A DNA stretch of 64,000 nucleotides from Erigeron canadensis (lineage: Eukaryota > Streptophyta > Magnoliopsida > Asterales > Asteraceae): positions 41,672,275-41,736,274 of the forward strand of contig NC_057764.1 of the NCBI RefSeq assembly GCF_010389155.1. The letters are read 5' to 3'. Shown here piece after piece: positions 1-12,507 of the stretch. The position numbers and the translations under genes were made by a program. The number at the start of each line of letters is the position of its first letter. The first letter of the stretch is position 1. Under the pieces are notes generated by a model. The model ran no database searches, was not told the DNA's origin, and saw only the letters and a program-made list of their open reading frames with translations.

Positions 1-58
1 CAAAAGCTGCCAACTCCAGGGACAAAAAGTGTAATTTACCATATATATATATATATAT

Positions 59-578
59 AGAAAAGTTAAATTAGGGACTCCTTGTTTTAGGGACTGTTAG
101 GGACTCCTTCTACCTCCTTCTCTGGTCACCACCACCATCATCTCTGACCACCACCACCACCACCATGATCATCTCCAACCACCACCATGATCATCCGGCA
201 ACGGCGATCATCTCCGGCGAGACTTACACATGTGTAAGTAACTTACATATGTTTTAAGTACAATTTTTTTTAGGTAGATCACCCATCACCGGTCACTCCA
301 TATGACCTATCACCCTTTATGACCTATCACACTATGACCTATCACCCTCAATGACCTATTACCCCCACCAGCTTTGGTTTATGAATATCCTTAAGGGCGA
401 AGCCCGCTCCGAATCATAGTTTTTATTCAACTTACACATGTGTAAGTTGTACTTACACATGTGTAAGTCTCGCTGGAGATGTCGCTGGAGATGATCAGTG
501 GTGATTAGATCTGATGAAAATGGACGGTATAGATCGAGTCCCTAATAGTCTCTAAAATAAGAAGTCCCTAATCTAATT

Positions 579-580
<2 letters not shown>
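59..580. mobile_element. Foldback MITE in a TA/CA microsatellite
   Basis: The left end (about 70-115, TTAGGGACTCC repeated) is inverted at the right end (about 535-578, GGGACT...CCCTAAT), making a terminal inverted repeat of roughly 40 bp with mismatches. The element lies between a (TA)n run at 42-58 and a (CA)n(TA)n run at 580-620. Inside are three copies of the palindrome ACTTACACATGTGTAAGT. No coding capacity is seen. It is probably a non-autonomous element that targets microsatellites. Confidence 0.5.
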
Positions 581-613
<33 letters not shown>

Positions 614-618
614 TATAT

Positions 619-808
619 ATGGGAAAAGTGAATATATGGCTATCATGTACCCAAGCTTAGGCATAGATCCCCTCACATATCAATTTTTTAATATTTGTTG
701 CAAATTAAATAAATCACATGGCCCCCATGATTTTTATGGATTAAAAAATTGACATATGAGTGGTTCTATACCTAAGTTTAGGTACAAGATAGCCACATAT
801 TCCCATCC
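619..808. mobile_element. Foldback MITE, copy 1 of a TA-microsatellite family
   Basis: The two halves are imperfect inverted repeats: GGGAAAAGTGAATATATGGC on the left answers GCCACATATTCCCATCCC on the right, with CACATATCAATTTTTTAAT facing ATTAAAAAATTGACATATG. Both sides are TA microsatellite. A diverged second copy follows at 829-1016 and a third lies near 40943-41105. Confidence 0.6.
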
Positions 809-828
809 CTATATATATATATATATAT

Positions 829-1016
829 ATGAGAAATGTGAATATAAGGTTGTCCGGCATCTAAGTTTAGGTGTGAAACCTCTCACATACAAATTTTTTA
901 ATATATCTTGATTAATGAATAAATGTTTGGGCCCTCATGAGTTTTATGGATTAAAAAAACAATATGTGAGTGTTCCACCTAAGCTTAGGTACCTAACAAC
1001 CTTATATTACCATCCC
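829..1016. mobile_element. Foldback MITE, copy 2 of the same family
   Basis: It has the same architecture as the element at 619-808: a left arm near GTGAATATAAGGTTGTC, a right arm near ACAACCTTATATTACCATCCC, and a central CCCTCATGAGTTTTATGGAT. It lies between TA microsatellites. The pair therefore stands in tandem, probably two separate insertions into one microsatellite. Confidence 0.55.
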
Positions 1017-1324
1017 TTTATATATATATATAAAGAATTTGTAAGATTATTTATGTATTTAAAATATGAAAAGTGCTAAAATGACAAAAAAAAATAAAAT
1101 AAAATACAAATAGATGTTTATAAATTGAGTTATTATGTGGGCCAACTAAGTTTTAATTTTTTCAGTCTTTTATGTTTCCCTTTTATCTATTAATAGTAAC
1201 ACATAATTTTGTACATACACGTAATTAAACAAACTTTTGCTAGCATAACAAACGGTTATTGAATATCGTTAGTAAGAAAATATTTAGTCCTTTATTTTGT
1301 GTATTTATTATGTTAGACATCTAT

Positions 1325-1553
1325 ATCTATATATACTCCTTATTAAAGATTATACACCCCCTCAAAATGAAAAGTGTTACCAAAATGTCACATGCAAAAT
1401 TATCAAAATGTCCTTAATAAACACCCCACCATGAAAAGGTTTTTATAAATTATTCGACACCAATTGTCGATGTCATCACCATACGTCACTAACCCCACTA
1501 TACCGTCGTCGTCGTCACTGCCGCCGCATTGCGCGGGTAGCATGCTCGTATTA
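1325..1553 (+). mobile_element. Helitron-like non-autonomous fragment
   Basis: The left end TCTATATCTATATATACTCC resembles plant Helitron 5' ends. The right end has a short GC-rich hairpin (CCGCCGCATTGCGCGGG) about 10 bp before GCATGCTCGT, as in Helitron 3' ends, although the final bases are CTCG rather than the canonical CTRR. A related copy ends the same way at about 30440. It carries no Rep/helicase coding. The family call is by resemblance. Confidence 0.45.
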
Positions 1554-1634
1554 TCTAATAAAAAAAAGTTATTTTTATCAGTGTTGAAAAATTGTGTAAT
1601 ATTTTCACCTAGTATCTTTAAAAATATTTTCGCC

Positions 1635-2566
1635 CAGGGCCGGTCCTGAGCTTTTTGATGCTTAGGGCTTAATGAGAAAAATATGCCTCTAGTATGTTTT
1701 GTAAATTAATACACTTATTTTTAAATGTTTGGAAGTTAAACTATATCATGTCTTTGAATTAATCAGAATAATAATTTTCTTTTCAATACTCACACTTATG
1801 TATATTATAAGTATACTAATAAGTTAATATTACTACAGAATAAATACTTACTACTAAAATCAATGTTCATCCTTTTTACCTTTGAGTAATTAATTTAATA
1901 TTGTAAGCATATTTAACTATCTATATTATATTATTAAAAAAACACCCTTTTTTAAAAGTTACATGGGGTAAATGATTTAAAATGCCTTTAAAAATTAAAT
2001 TACACTATTAATCTTTTATCTTTTAAAAATAACTTCATTAACCATTTATATCAATTACTTTTACATCAATTATCTACGTTACTCGACTCCCTCTCTACCA
2101 CCTACATTCCTCAATCATCACACAGTCACCGTCATAATCACCGTCATATTATGCTAATAGTCAATACTCAAATAATCAAGAGTAATTAAAAAAAAAAACA
2201 AGACAAGAAAAGGGTTAATTTAAAAGTCTATATAACAAGGGGATATATAAAAATATATATTAACATGGAACCAAGAGAAATAGATAGAAAAAGGTAAAGT
2301 ATTTTGTCAGGCTGTCTTCTTCTTTATAAGACTATAATCCCATAACTGCGGCTAACCTATCCAGTTCCACCATGTCCAATTAGATACAAAATCAAAGTCG
2401 TTTTCTTCACTAATGTTTCTAATTTCAGTGAGATCTAACATTGTTTGGCTTTAGAATATGTTTAAGTGAACATACTATAATGTAATATTAACTACGAATT
2501 GTATGCCCACCCCAAAGTGATGCTCCGTGCTATCGCCCGGCCTGCCCGTATGCAGGGCCGACCCTG
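1635..2566. mobile_element. hAT-type non-autonomous transposon
   Basis: The ends are inverted repeats (CAGGGCCGGTCCTG at the left, the complement of CAGGGTCGGCCCTG at the right). They are flanked by an 8-bp target duplication with one mismatch: TTTTCGCC at 1627-1634 and TTTTCACC at 2567-2574. TIR type and 8-bp duplication are those of hAT elements. The 932-bp interior is AT-rich, codes for nothing seen, and includes a Helitron-like piece starting near 1919. Confidence 0.65.
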
Positions 2567-2957
2567 TTTTCACCTAGTACCTTTAAAAATATTTTCACAT
2601 ACACTACTCTCTTAAACATCATGATTAAATTTCACCACCAATCGTTTATGTTTTCAAAATATATCTATTAATCATTTAAATTAATTACTTTTACATCTAT
2701 TATCTACACCACTTAATACCGCATTCCCCATCAACAATTAAACAGTCGCCGTTGCCGTCTCATCGTCACAACGACGATCACGTTGCTTGTCGCGTTAATT
2801 AAATGGACATCCATTTCTTTAATCGGGTCCAACCGGTAAAGTTATATTACAACCGGGTTCGAAAAATGACCCGGTAATCCAACCACACATACACAAACAC
2901 ACAAGTGATAGGATAAAGTCACAAAACAAAACAAAGGGTTTGTTTGAAACAACAACA

Positions 2958-5145
2958 ATGGGGAAACCAAAGAAAGAACTCTTGGCGTCAGCTCCGTGGC
3001 GAGCCGGCGGCGACGACCAACGGGACAAATTCAAAGACGCCAGGCTTAAAGTGACCGCCCAGCCAGGAGCCACACCTACTATGCACATCCCCGGCAAGAA
3101 ATCCCCCAAAAACCCATCTCCAGCTGATTCTGATAATTCCCTCGAAATTGACCCGGAACTCCGTTACAGCTTCCAACGCAATTTTCAGGTCAAATTCACA
3201 ACTCATTTCGTCAATTATGACATGTAGTTTTGTTAGCTTTGTTTACCTGGTTATATGTTTCTATGCATATCATATTGCAAGTTATGTATAATTGTATATC
3301 ATATGTGTTGGATATGGATGTTATTTGACTTGTCGGGTCCATTTGCGTTAATTATTGTGTTCAAATGTTTATGCATTGTAACAATAGTGGTAGATAAATG
3401 TATGAAAGCAGTATATAGTTGTAGCTGCAGTATAAGCATAAACACCATAGTCTACTTTTTCTTGATAAACTAAGTTTGCTTGAACTATAAATAATTAGTC
3501 TTGTTGACGAAACGATATCACCATAAAATACGTAACTAATATGAAATATTAACAAAATCATATAACTCAATACACTAACCACTAAACCCTTTGTAACCTA
3601 AACGGCTAAACCATATATCTTAAGTTTTTAACTCAAAGCCCTTAACCATATACCCTACATGGTTTCATGTTAGCTGTGTTTTTCATGATAATGTTATTTT
3701 CAACATGATTCCCATAGGTTTGAGCAAACTCCGTTTATCAAAATCTTCATAAGGCTGGTAATTGTCTTAATTCCTTTGACGGGCTCTGGTTTATATTTTG
3801 GATTTCTTCTTCTACCGTGACTTATTCTTCTTACTCGTTTATATATTCTTATCTATTGCTCCCATTTTCTTATCTTTATGTAGAGAACGAGCTGTGATTG
3901 ATGATTTCAAAAGTCATATGTGTTAGTAATGCTATTCTTACAAGTACTATAATCATTTTTTTTTCATTTCTTGTATGCTGTGTTTTTATACATCTTTATT
4001 TATTATGTTAATCTGATCTATATTTGTGTAGGTAAAACTATATATAGTCTATTCATATAATAATCCGTATAATTGGGTCAAATAGTTATTTCTTAGCTAT
4101 ATTGGAAATCATCAAATGGCGTTGAAAGTCTCCCAGAGTATATTTTAAAGGCATACTACCTCCTAATGATTTATTAAAAACTTTAGATGATCTTTGTAAT
4201 AGTATTGTCTTTGTTATGTATTTAATGCTTTGGCTATATGTACAAATAGTCTAAAAATGGACAAGAAAAGGTTTTCAGGTCAACCCAACTCAGCCGGCAC
4301 TAAAAAAATGTCCCCTTTCTATCTGTTAGTCGACACGTCCGTCTTTCCAACTCTATTTTGCTTGTTTGGGTTTAGTAGATAGAAGATTAGTGAGGTTTAG
4401 ATGGGCCTTGGAGACTGATGATGGTTAACAGTAGATAATCTACTGCCCGAGAAGGCACTAGTTGCTGGTTGCTGAGAAAGCATTGGCCATAATCGTATCA
4501 TTTAAACATGACTTCTGTATGGTGGCTTGATGTGTGGGAAGGTTTACTCCAAGTAGGTTTGAGGTCTCTGATTTTCTTCAATCTTCTTTTTTTCTTATGT
4601 GTAGCCGTATAAGTTGTTCATATTTCATACGTTTTCTAGCTAGAGCGTTTTAATTATCTTAGGGTCCCTGACTTGTGCTTACATCGTCTTAGAGTTTTTC
4701 CTTTTCCTAGAAATTTAAGGGCGGGGTTTCTTGTAGTTTAGCTGTTTAAATTATGGTCTTTTGTGGACGTTTCAGTTAGAATTTTCATTTTTATGCTTAT
4801 GAATTCGTCCTTTTTTTTTGTTTCAATGCAGTTCCTGCAGCGTGTTTTCAGCATTGATACTATTGTGAAACCCCTACCTTATTCAATGCAATACAATGTT
4901 TCTCGCAACCTAAGCTTTTTCACGCGTATCTTCACACAGTTTTATGGCAAGTATATTATACATCCAAACTTTGAATTTCTAAGTTTAATCACTTGAATCA
5001 TGGTGCTTTAAAAGAAGACACAAAGTTGTATTTGAATATTTTCTCATGTTGATGTGTGCCATTTTTGGCAGATCCTCAAGGTATTGCCAATGCTCAAAAG
5101 TCTCTTGGATTAGGACAAGAAGACAGAGTCCGCAATGTCCGTTGA
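2958..5145 (+). CDS. Conserved plant protein of unknown function, 139 aa
   Basis: Three exons join in frame: 2958-3188, 4832-4946 and 5072-5145, giving 139 residues. The start is the first ATG, in context ACAACAATGG. The N-terminus is basic (MGKPKKELLASAPWRAGG). A Pro/Lys-rich middle (about 35-60) follows, then a central part across the first junction (LRYSFQRNFQFLQRVFSI) and a C-terminus QKSLGLGQEDRVRNVR. No signal peptide, membrane helix or known catalytic motif is visible. Intron 1 is long (1.6 kb). Intron 2 uses a GC donor (TATG/GCAAGT); using the nearby GT instead would shift the frame and lose the short, charged C-terminus. I do not recognise the family. The compact intron pattern and coding-like composition make it a real gene, but its function is unknown. 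Confidence 0.7.
4947..5071 (+). other. GC-AG intron in the unknown 139-aa gene
   Basis: The donor reads GCAAGT rather than GT, matching the strong +3 to +6 consensus typical of GC introns. The acceptor is TTTTTGGCAG. Splicing here keeps one open frame to the TGA at 5143-5145. Confidence 0.6.
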
Positions 5146-5490
5146 TCAAGCTCGCAGATTTTTTTTACTGTTGTATTTGTACTGAAACGCTGTATGATCA
5201 TGTTTCAATTTGACATCTGAATCACACCAAATGGCAAGCTTTGCTATGCTTCAGATCATTACATGTTCATTTATTATATGCACTATAACACATATGACAT
5301 ATATGTAGTAGCTGATAACGAGTCTGCTACACATGTTAGGAGTTTAAATTTAAATTTTTATATTTGAACGGATTTATAATAAAGAAATAGTGAAGCATTT
5401 TTTAACAAGAGTGAGTACAAGGCCTTTGCAAATGTGAAATAAAGCATTAAACATGCCATTTCTAAACAAATCAATTTTATATTATTCTAA

Positions 5491-5782
5491 GGGCGCGTTT
5501 GGTTCGCGGAATGTTTTTAGAAGGAATGAAATCTTTCAAAGAAATTGGAATCTGAAGAAATGAAATTTGACGGAATGTTTTTGATTTTTTGAAGATTTAA
5601 GTGAGGGACGGAATGAGATTCCTTCCCCCATCCCCAAGGAATGGAGATTCCATCAAATGAGGGAATGTTAACATTCCAACGAAATGTGATTCCTTCATCT
5701 TTAACCAACCAAACAAACTAAAGAATGAAATTCAATTTCAATTTCATCAGATTCTATCAAATTCTGTGAACCAAACGCGACC
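5491..5782. mobile_element. Tourist-like MITE (PIF/Harbinger type)
   Basis: The left end GGGCGCGTTTGGTTCGCGGA is inverted at the right end (complement GGTCGCGTTTGGTTCACAGA), so the TIR is about 22 bp with few mismatches. A 3-bp TAA target duplication flanks it at 5488-5490 and 5783-5785. It is 292 bp long and non-coding. TAA/TTA duplications and GGSCGCGTTTGG ends are typical of Tourist elements. Confidence 0.75.
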
Positions 5783-6723
5783 TAAGTTTCTTAAACACAT
5801 AAAGTAAACACTATTATTGCTTCACTTATGTCTTATGGTATCAACCGTCAAAAAGTATAGACAAGTGATGGACTTTGCATGCTTTTATCTTGGTGAAGCA
5901 TGTAGTTTCGTTCATTGTTTTTTTTTTTGTTTTTTTTTTTTTTTAAACTTATTTTTTATGGTTATTTTTGTAAATAAAGTAATTATTTTTTTTAAATCAA
6001 AATTTATATGCATTAGTATCTATATCTGTAGCGAAGCACGGGTTATATTAACCTTGTGTGAATCATTACACTTAAATATAAAAAACAAATGTTTTGGTAT
6101 CTATAATGTACATTGTATAGAAATTATGTCTGCTAATTCACTGAGACATTGAATATAATATATACTTCTTTCACTTATATTTGGCAGATATTTGAATATG
6201 TATTTTCAGCCTTCAACCCTTCATCAATGGGCCATGTGGTCACATGATGTCAGAACCAGTTAATTTTATAAAACCAAATCAAAAATTGAATGTCATTATT
6301 CAAATACCAAATATTGTGCTTAAATGTTTGTATAAGTGTATTTTTGTGGCTTATTGTTTCTTTTAAAGCTTATATATCAATTCTACATTTCTACAGTTTT
6401 ATTTATTATTATTTTTTTAAATCTTTTTCTAAATTCTAAACCTATAAGCTAGAAAATAAACCATGAAAATAAGCTTTGAAAATTAAAAAGAATTATATGC
6501 AATGAACCTTTTTAAAAAGTAAGCCAAGGCAAACACCCCTTATACTTTAAGCGGTGTTCAATATACATCCTCTTGACTTCATTCCTAAATCATAAACCAA
6601 ACACACCTCATTTTGTGTACTCAAAAACCCTTGGCTAAGCCCCAACCACGGTACACTGTGACGTGGCGGTGGTCTATTTCACCAGGAACACCATTAGAAT
6701 TTTCTCAATCATCATAAGCAGAA

Positions 6724-9039
6724 ATGAACACTAGACTGAATGGAACCAAAATGTTGCGCAATTTCCTGAAAAATAGAAGATCATATTGCACAAGAGGTGG
6801 GGATGGCAGTAATCTTGAGAGCTCGAAAGTTCAAATCTTTGATCGCCATCTCAAACGCAAACAAGTTATAAAGTTCTTATCTTTTTTGCTTTTTTATGTA
6901 TTACAATTCATACCCATATCTTGTTTTGTTGTATTTATGAATCTTGTGTCATAATTTGTTAAATTTATTGTAAAATTGATGTTGGTTCTGTTGCAATGTT
7001 ATGACCAACAATATTATATTTTCCTGAAATAAGTTTGTTAAGTTGATAAGTGACAATCTGGGTATGTTACATTTAACGGCTATTGATGCGGTGTCTTGAT
7101 GCCCTTTTACAAGAGGTCTCTAGTTTGAGCTTTGAACAATTTAACATCTTAGGTATGGCTGGGGAAAGGTTCAAAACAGTGACTAGGATACCCAATTAGG
7201 CCGCGCATCTAAGTAAAGACCTTACCTTCCCAAAGTAACTTGAATAGGGAAAACCTGATTTGTTTACCCGTTTTGCTTTTAAATCCTGTTCGTAGTTTAA
7301 ATATAGGTGATCCCTAAGTTTTGTGTCAAGTAACAGATTTACTGAAAAAAGTGACCCAATTTGGTGTATTACAATTGTTTTTGCTCAAAACAAATGCTTT
7401 GTGCTATTAGGGGTGTCAGTCCCAGGCACAACCATGTACCTACATGAAAAATAGACAGGTTTGGGTCATAAACAATTTGGCATGACTTACGTGTTCAGAA
7501 ATTGGGTCGGGTTTGGGTTGAGTTATTTGAATCCATGAAGACACCAACCTGAAATTTGTCAATCCGAACTTGACATGATTTCCAGTTTGCCACCCTTATA
7601 TGTTATATGAAACTTTGGATCTCAAAATCTTATGAATTAGAAATAGCGAGGGACTTAAAAAAGTTTTTGGATCATCTACTGAAAATAAGCTTATAATGGT
7701 GTATACGCATCTTGTGTCTATGCTGAGGAAATTTGATTATATTTATAAAGAAGATACTTTATTTGGGTCTTAGTTATTTGATATCAATTTGGGTGAATAT
7801 AAATATTATTTTATGTTTTAGGCTCTAAAGTTATTTTTACTTTATGGCAGCGTGATCGGGCTGCATGGTTGACAAACCGGAAGGATCCTTTGGTCAATAC
7901 TGTGGCTGATAACCTTATTGATCGCTTGGAGGTTACGAGATTTTCATTACTTTTATGCCCCTCTTCTTCACCTTTGTGAAGTAAAATTTTAATCTCTGAT
8001 TAGCTGGACTTGTATTATCTTTTTTATGTGGTATGTTAATTCGTCATCTGATAAACCAGTATGAACACTGTAGATACTCTACCTTGACTTGTGTATATAT
8101 GTATATGAGGCTATGAGCCACATCTCTGCATATATGTATATGCATTATATTCATTGACATGGATAATTTAATGTATCTGTTAATATACTTGTGTAGGATG
8201 TCAAGAAGACATTTCCTACTGCTTTATGTTTGGGAGGTTCCTTGGAAGCAATTAGGCGTTCAGTACGTGGACGTGGTGAGACTTTAGCTATGTTTGTGTC
8301 TTACTTTAGTTAACGAGTATATGTATTAGTGTATGAAAATTATCCTCCGGAAATATTAAAATGTAACGAGGCATACATGCCATATAGAAGCTAATTCTAT
8401 TATGTTCTAGGTGGCATTGAAAAGCTAATTATGATGGATTCATCATATGACGTGGTGAAATTGTGTAAAGATGCTGAAAAGGATTTGTCAAGTGATAACA
8501 TTGAAACTTCGTTTATGGTAGGCGATGAAGAATTTCTGCCTATGAAAGAACGGTATGCCTATATAACTCTGTGTGGAATCATAGACCCTTTATAACATGA
8601 ACTATAATTTATGTGATTAATGTATTATAACTCTTTTTTATAGCTTTTTTAACTTTGATATATATATTTGGGTGTTAAGGTCTGTTGATTTAGTCATAAG
8701 CTGCTTGGGCCTCCACTGGACAAATGATCTTCCTGGAGCAATGATTCAGGTCCGTGCCACTGCTTTTCTAGGTGCTGTGTTACTGGCTTACTGCTAATGT
8801 GACGAGTTTATCATATTTGAAGTAGAGGTGACAAACTGGGCAGGTCAGGCGGTAAATGGGTCAAATCGGTCTTTGATCAATATGGAAAATCCAGTGTGTC
8901 GTAGGTTACAATTTATTTATTTATTTAAGTACTTCAATAATGATCTTATATTATATTAAGTGATTAGAGGTTTAATGCATTGGAATTTAGCTTAGGCACC
9001 TGCTGACCCGTTCAACTCATTTACCATGTTTTCTTTTAA

Positions 9040-9072
<33 letters not shown>

Positions 9073-11428
9073 GGTTCTACCCTTCAAACACAAATTATAA
9101 CCTGAACAGACATATTTAAAAGTGACGTGGAGGTTACCACCTTCCCTCTGTCTCACAAGAAATGTTTGTTCTTATCTTTGGATCATACTAGAGACCAATG
9201 CCAACTATTTATTCTGTTGCCAGGTGGACTAATGTCCTTATACTTCTTAAATGTGTGGCAGAGTAGGTTGGCGTTGAAACCTGATGGCTTGTTTTTGGCA
9301 GCTATATTTGGTGGAGAAACACTAAAGTTAGTTTTATACAGTTCTTTTTAAGGGGAACTTTTTTTTGAGGCATGTTTTGTCTGATTCTGATCAGTTTCCT
9401 TGTAGAGAGCTGAGGATTGCCTGCACAATAGCACACATGGAGCGTGAGGGTGGGGTGAGTCCCCGAATATCACCATTAGCACAAGTATTATTTTATTCTT
9501 CGTATTTATTTTGCAATACTACTTTAACGAGCATATGTTTCCATTCATCTATATTCTTGAGTCACACATATATATCGTATGTATACAATACAACACATTT
9601 AGGGGCACTCGAATACCCTCCACTTTAAAAAGCTTATTATTTATTTACGTAAATACAATAAAAGACGATAGAGCTGATATTTGTTTTCCACTTTTCTGTT
9701 GAACATTTACTTCATGTCCAATTTTTTAGTTAGGAGGGTAGATCATTTCAAAATGATGTTTTTACTATATTTTCATAGCACTAAGTCTACATATAAAGCA
9801 GTTACGAATCACACCTGCTATTGTGGTGACTTTATCTTTCACTATACCCTCTTGCATAGGTAAGAGATGCAGGCAATCTGTTGACTAGGGCAGGTTTCAC
9901 ACTTCCAGGAGTCGATGTTGATGAATACCAGGTTAGATATAATAGTGGTGAGCATTTTCTGTGTTTAGCTTTGTTTTTAGGTTTTAAGTTAATAAATTTT
10001 TCCCGATCTTATTACAATCGAATCTCATATAGTTTAGATAAACTTCAATTTAATCCTGTTCATCTCTTTCATGCTTAGCTCTGGAGCTAATTGAACATTT
10101 GCGGGCAATGGGTGAAACTAATGCTCTTGTAGATAGAGTAAAAGTAAGAATTTATTTTCCCGTCTTTCATTTCTTTTTTACAAGTACGTTGGACTACTTC
10201 CTGTCTTGACATCTTTCAACCGGTTGCACGGACGGATTTAGTTTTTGAAAAGGGATACCGCTCTAGCCACCGCAGCTATTTATCAGTCGATGTTTGCAGC
10301 AGAAGATGGCACTGTTCCTGCAACTTTTCAGGTGATTCTTAATAAGTTCTTGATGATAATAACTATTTTTTTCATATGGTAAAGATATATTATTAGTATT
10401 GTGTCTAGGTAAGCTTATCTGTTGGGCTTATAGCTTAAGCGTATTAGATATAAGCTGATAATGTAAGCTTTCAAGGTGTTTAGGTAAGCTTATTTAAAGG
10501 GGATTATACCTTTTAGGGGAAGGATAAAGTTGACAAGCTTAGGGTGTGTTTCGCACTTTCGCATGTAACTTACAGAAGTTTATAAGGTTTAAACTTATGG
10601 GTTTTAAAAGCATAAGCTCGTAAACTTGGTTGGTTCACAAAACTATTTGGAGCTTATGGATAAACTAAGCTCTTAAACCTGAAATAACTTGAAGTAGCTT
10701 TTGATAAGTAGCTTGAGCTTATAAAAAGGTAAATTACCTAAATACCCCTTTATTAAGGGCACATCTTTGAGTTTTATTTGTTTGTCCATTTGTGTCATAT
10801 TATAGTACTCCGTAGTATATAAAAACAAACTCTTCAGCTAATAGCTAGTTTTGCCAGAGACATTTATAACACAAACTCCTCAGCTAATAATTAGTTTTGC
10901 CAAACATAACCTTAAGCCATTTTTCACTGCTTAAGTACTTATTGCATATTGCTTACGCTAATAGCTAGTTTTGCCAAACGTACCCTTAAACCGTTTTTCA
11001 CTGCTTATTGCATTACCTATACCCTAATAATCTTAAGCTATAAGCTTGCCTAAATACCTTCTAAGTAGTAACAACTCTTGAACCCACTATTATCTTGTTC
11101 AAGAGGCTCGATTATTACTTGGTGGATCAAACGAGAAACGTCCCTGTTTAAGTTATTTCCAAATGAAGAAATGGGTATATGCACTATGTGTTTTTTCTTG
11201 TAATAAAAGTACCTCACATAATGCATCAAGTATTAGGTTGGGCAAAATGTGGGAAATAAGTGTAGCAATGTATACCAATTACTATATCATTTCTCACATG
11301 CATTGGGATAGGTGATATACATGACTGGGTGGAGGGAACACGAGTCTCAGCAGAAGGCCAAGCGACGTGGATCTGCTACTGTATCTTTTAAGGACATTCA
11401 GAAGGAATTTGGTGGTCAAACTTCATGA
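6724..11428 (+). CDS. NDUFAF5-like complex I assembly methyltransferase-fold protein, mitochondrial
   Basis: Eleven exons (6724-6864, 7851-7931, 8197-8275, 8411-8552, 8680-8749, 9262-9326, 9406-9484, 9860-9947, 10079-10143, 10242-10331, 11312-11428) join to 338 aa. The N-terminus is Arg-rich and lacks acids at first, as in mitochondrial presequences. [16 protein letters not shown] is followed by a methyltransferase-like fold. Motif I is the non-classical CLGGS (about residue 81), the acidic strand is LIMMDSS, and then come [39 protein letters not shown] and a C-terminal block ending in [15 protein letters not shown]. This matches plant At1g22800-type proteins. The human relative NDUFAF5 hydroxylates an arginine of NDUFS7 during complex I assembly; the same role here is inferred. 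Length is close to the Arabidopsis protein as I recall it. The start could also be the second ATG (6751). Confidence 0.85.
10542..10911. mobile_element. MITE inside intron 10 of the NDUFAF5-like gene
   Basis: The left end GGGTGTGTTTCGCA and the inverted right end (GCCAAACATAACC) are flanked by TTA at 10539-10541 and 10912-10914, a Tourist-type 3-bp duplication. The motif CTAATARYTAGTTTTGCCA occurs three times at the right side (about 10840, 10885, 10960). Flanking AAGCTTA-rich stretches at about 10400-10500 and 11030-11065 are inverted to each other, so this seems to be an element nested in an older one. Confidence 0.5.
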
Positions 11429-12474
11429 AAGACAGTACTATGCTTCTGTGTAACAATAAAACACTGTTATTCAGGTATCGATAACAGATATTTAAAAACC
11501 ATGTCGAAAATTTAGAAACAGAATTTAGAAGTTGAATCATTAACGCTAATATATATGTCTCAATTTACAACCTTTAAGAGTTATAATCTTGTTGCCAGTT
11601 ATTTTCCTTCCTGAAATTTTTGGTTCAAGGAAGAATAGTATGTAGTGTACTTTGTAATGACCTTGTAGAGTTTCTATTTGGGAAGAAAGGTGGACTCATA
11701 ATCCTTGTTTATGTATCCGAGTTGATGAGATTATTTGACACCCTAATTCAAACTCTGCATTTTATTGCTATATCAAAATTTCGACCTACATTTCGTTTTC
11801 CAGTCAGATACAGCCGAAGTTCACTGAATAGAGATTCATTTGGGTATTATAAAAAAGAATGTAGAGCGTAACTTCTTTAGACCATAACACATGTAACACG
11901 AAATAACATAACTTTTCCACCAATGTTGTCAATTTGATAAGACCCACAATAAAAGACTACAGCATCCAAGAGTCCAAACCAAGACTTCACTTTATGATAT
12001 AACAGAAAAGATTGATTGTGCAGAGAGAAAGGTATCCAGAAAAGAAGAATTATGTATTACTCAATGCCCACAATTTGCAAAAAAGAAAAGAGAGAACCCC
12101 TAAAGTTATCATTCTAATTTTGATTTTGGAATCTTTAATTTTTTTCTTCTTGAAGAAGACTAAAAGAGAACTTGCAGCGAAGAGAATAAAATTTGAAATT
12201 TTGTTTACTGATAGTCTTACTTATAACCGAAGTACATACAATAGATTTTGAGCTATAATCACATACATACATATCCAAACATCCTTTTTCATTGTCATGA
12301 ATATTCAATGAAGTAGGAAAAAAAAAACACTATGAAAAAATATTACATGTATAACATATACTCGTATTAAGTTAATTTGTCGAAACAATTCTACTACTAT
12401 ATCAATATATGACTAGAATAGAATCCCTCAATGATTTGGGAATAAATTCTTGTAAAGCTTTATACTCTAAAACA
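11429..12474. other. Intergenic, no feature recognised
   Basis: AT-rich spacer that includes the likely 3'UTR of the NDUFAF5-like gene. Short open frames here (for example 11620-11871) have no recognisable domain, and their codon composition is like random AT-rich DNA. Confidence 0.5.
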
Positions 12475-12482
12475 TATATAAA
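12475..12482 (+). promoter_or_regulatory. TATA box of the proline-rich protein gene
   Basis: TATATAAA lies 33 bp before the first in-frame ATG (12508) and 51 bp before the next (12526). This is the spacing at which transcription itself should begin near 12505-12510, so the upstream ATG would be at or before the cap site. Confidence 0.55.
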
Positions 12483-12507
12483 GCCAAGAAGCATCACAAG
12501 CTAGTTT

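Noticed and set aside
586..620. CA/TA dinucleotide runs here and elsewhere as possible CRISPR or origin signals
   Set aside because: Simple microsatellites, common in plant intergenic DNA; no spacer-repeat organisation.
2819..3206. Minus-strand open frames over the first exon of the 139-aa gene
   Set aside because: They mirror the plus-strand exon, which joins in frame with two more exons; the minus frames have no splice partners or domain.
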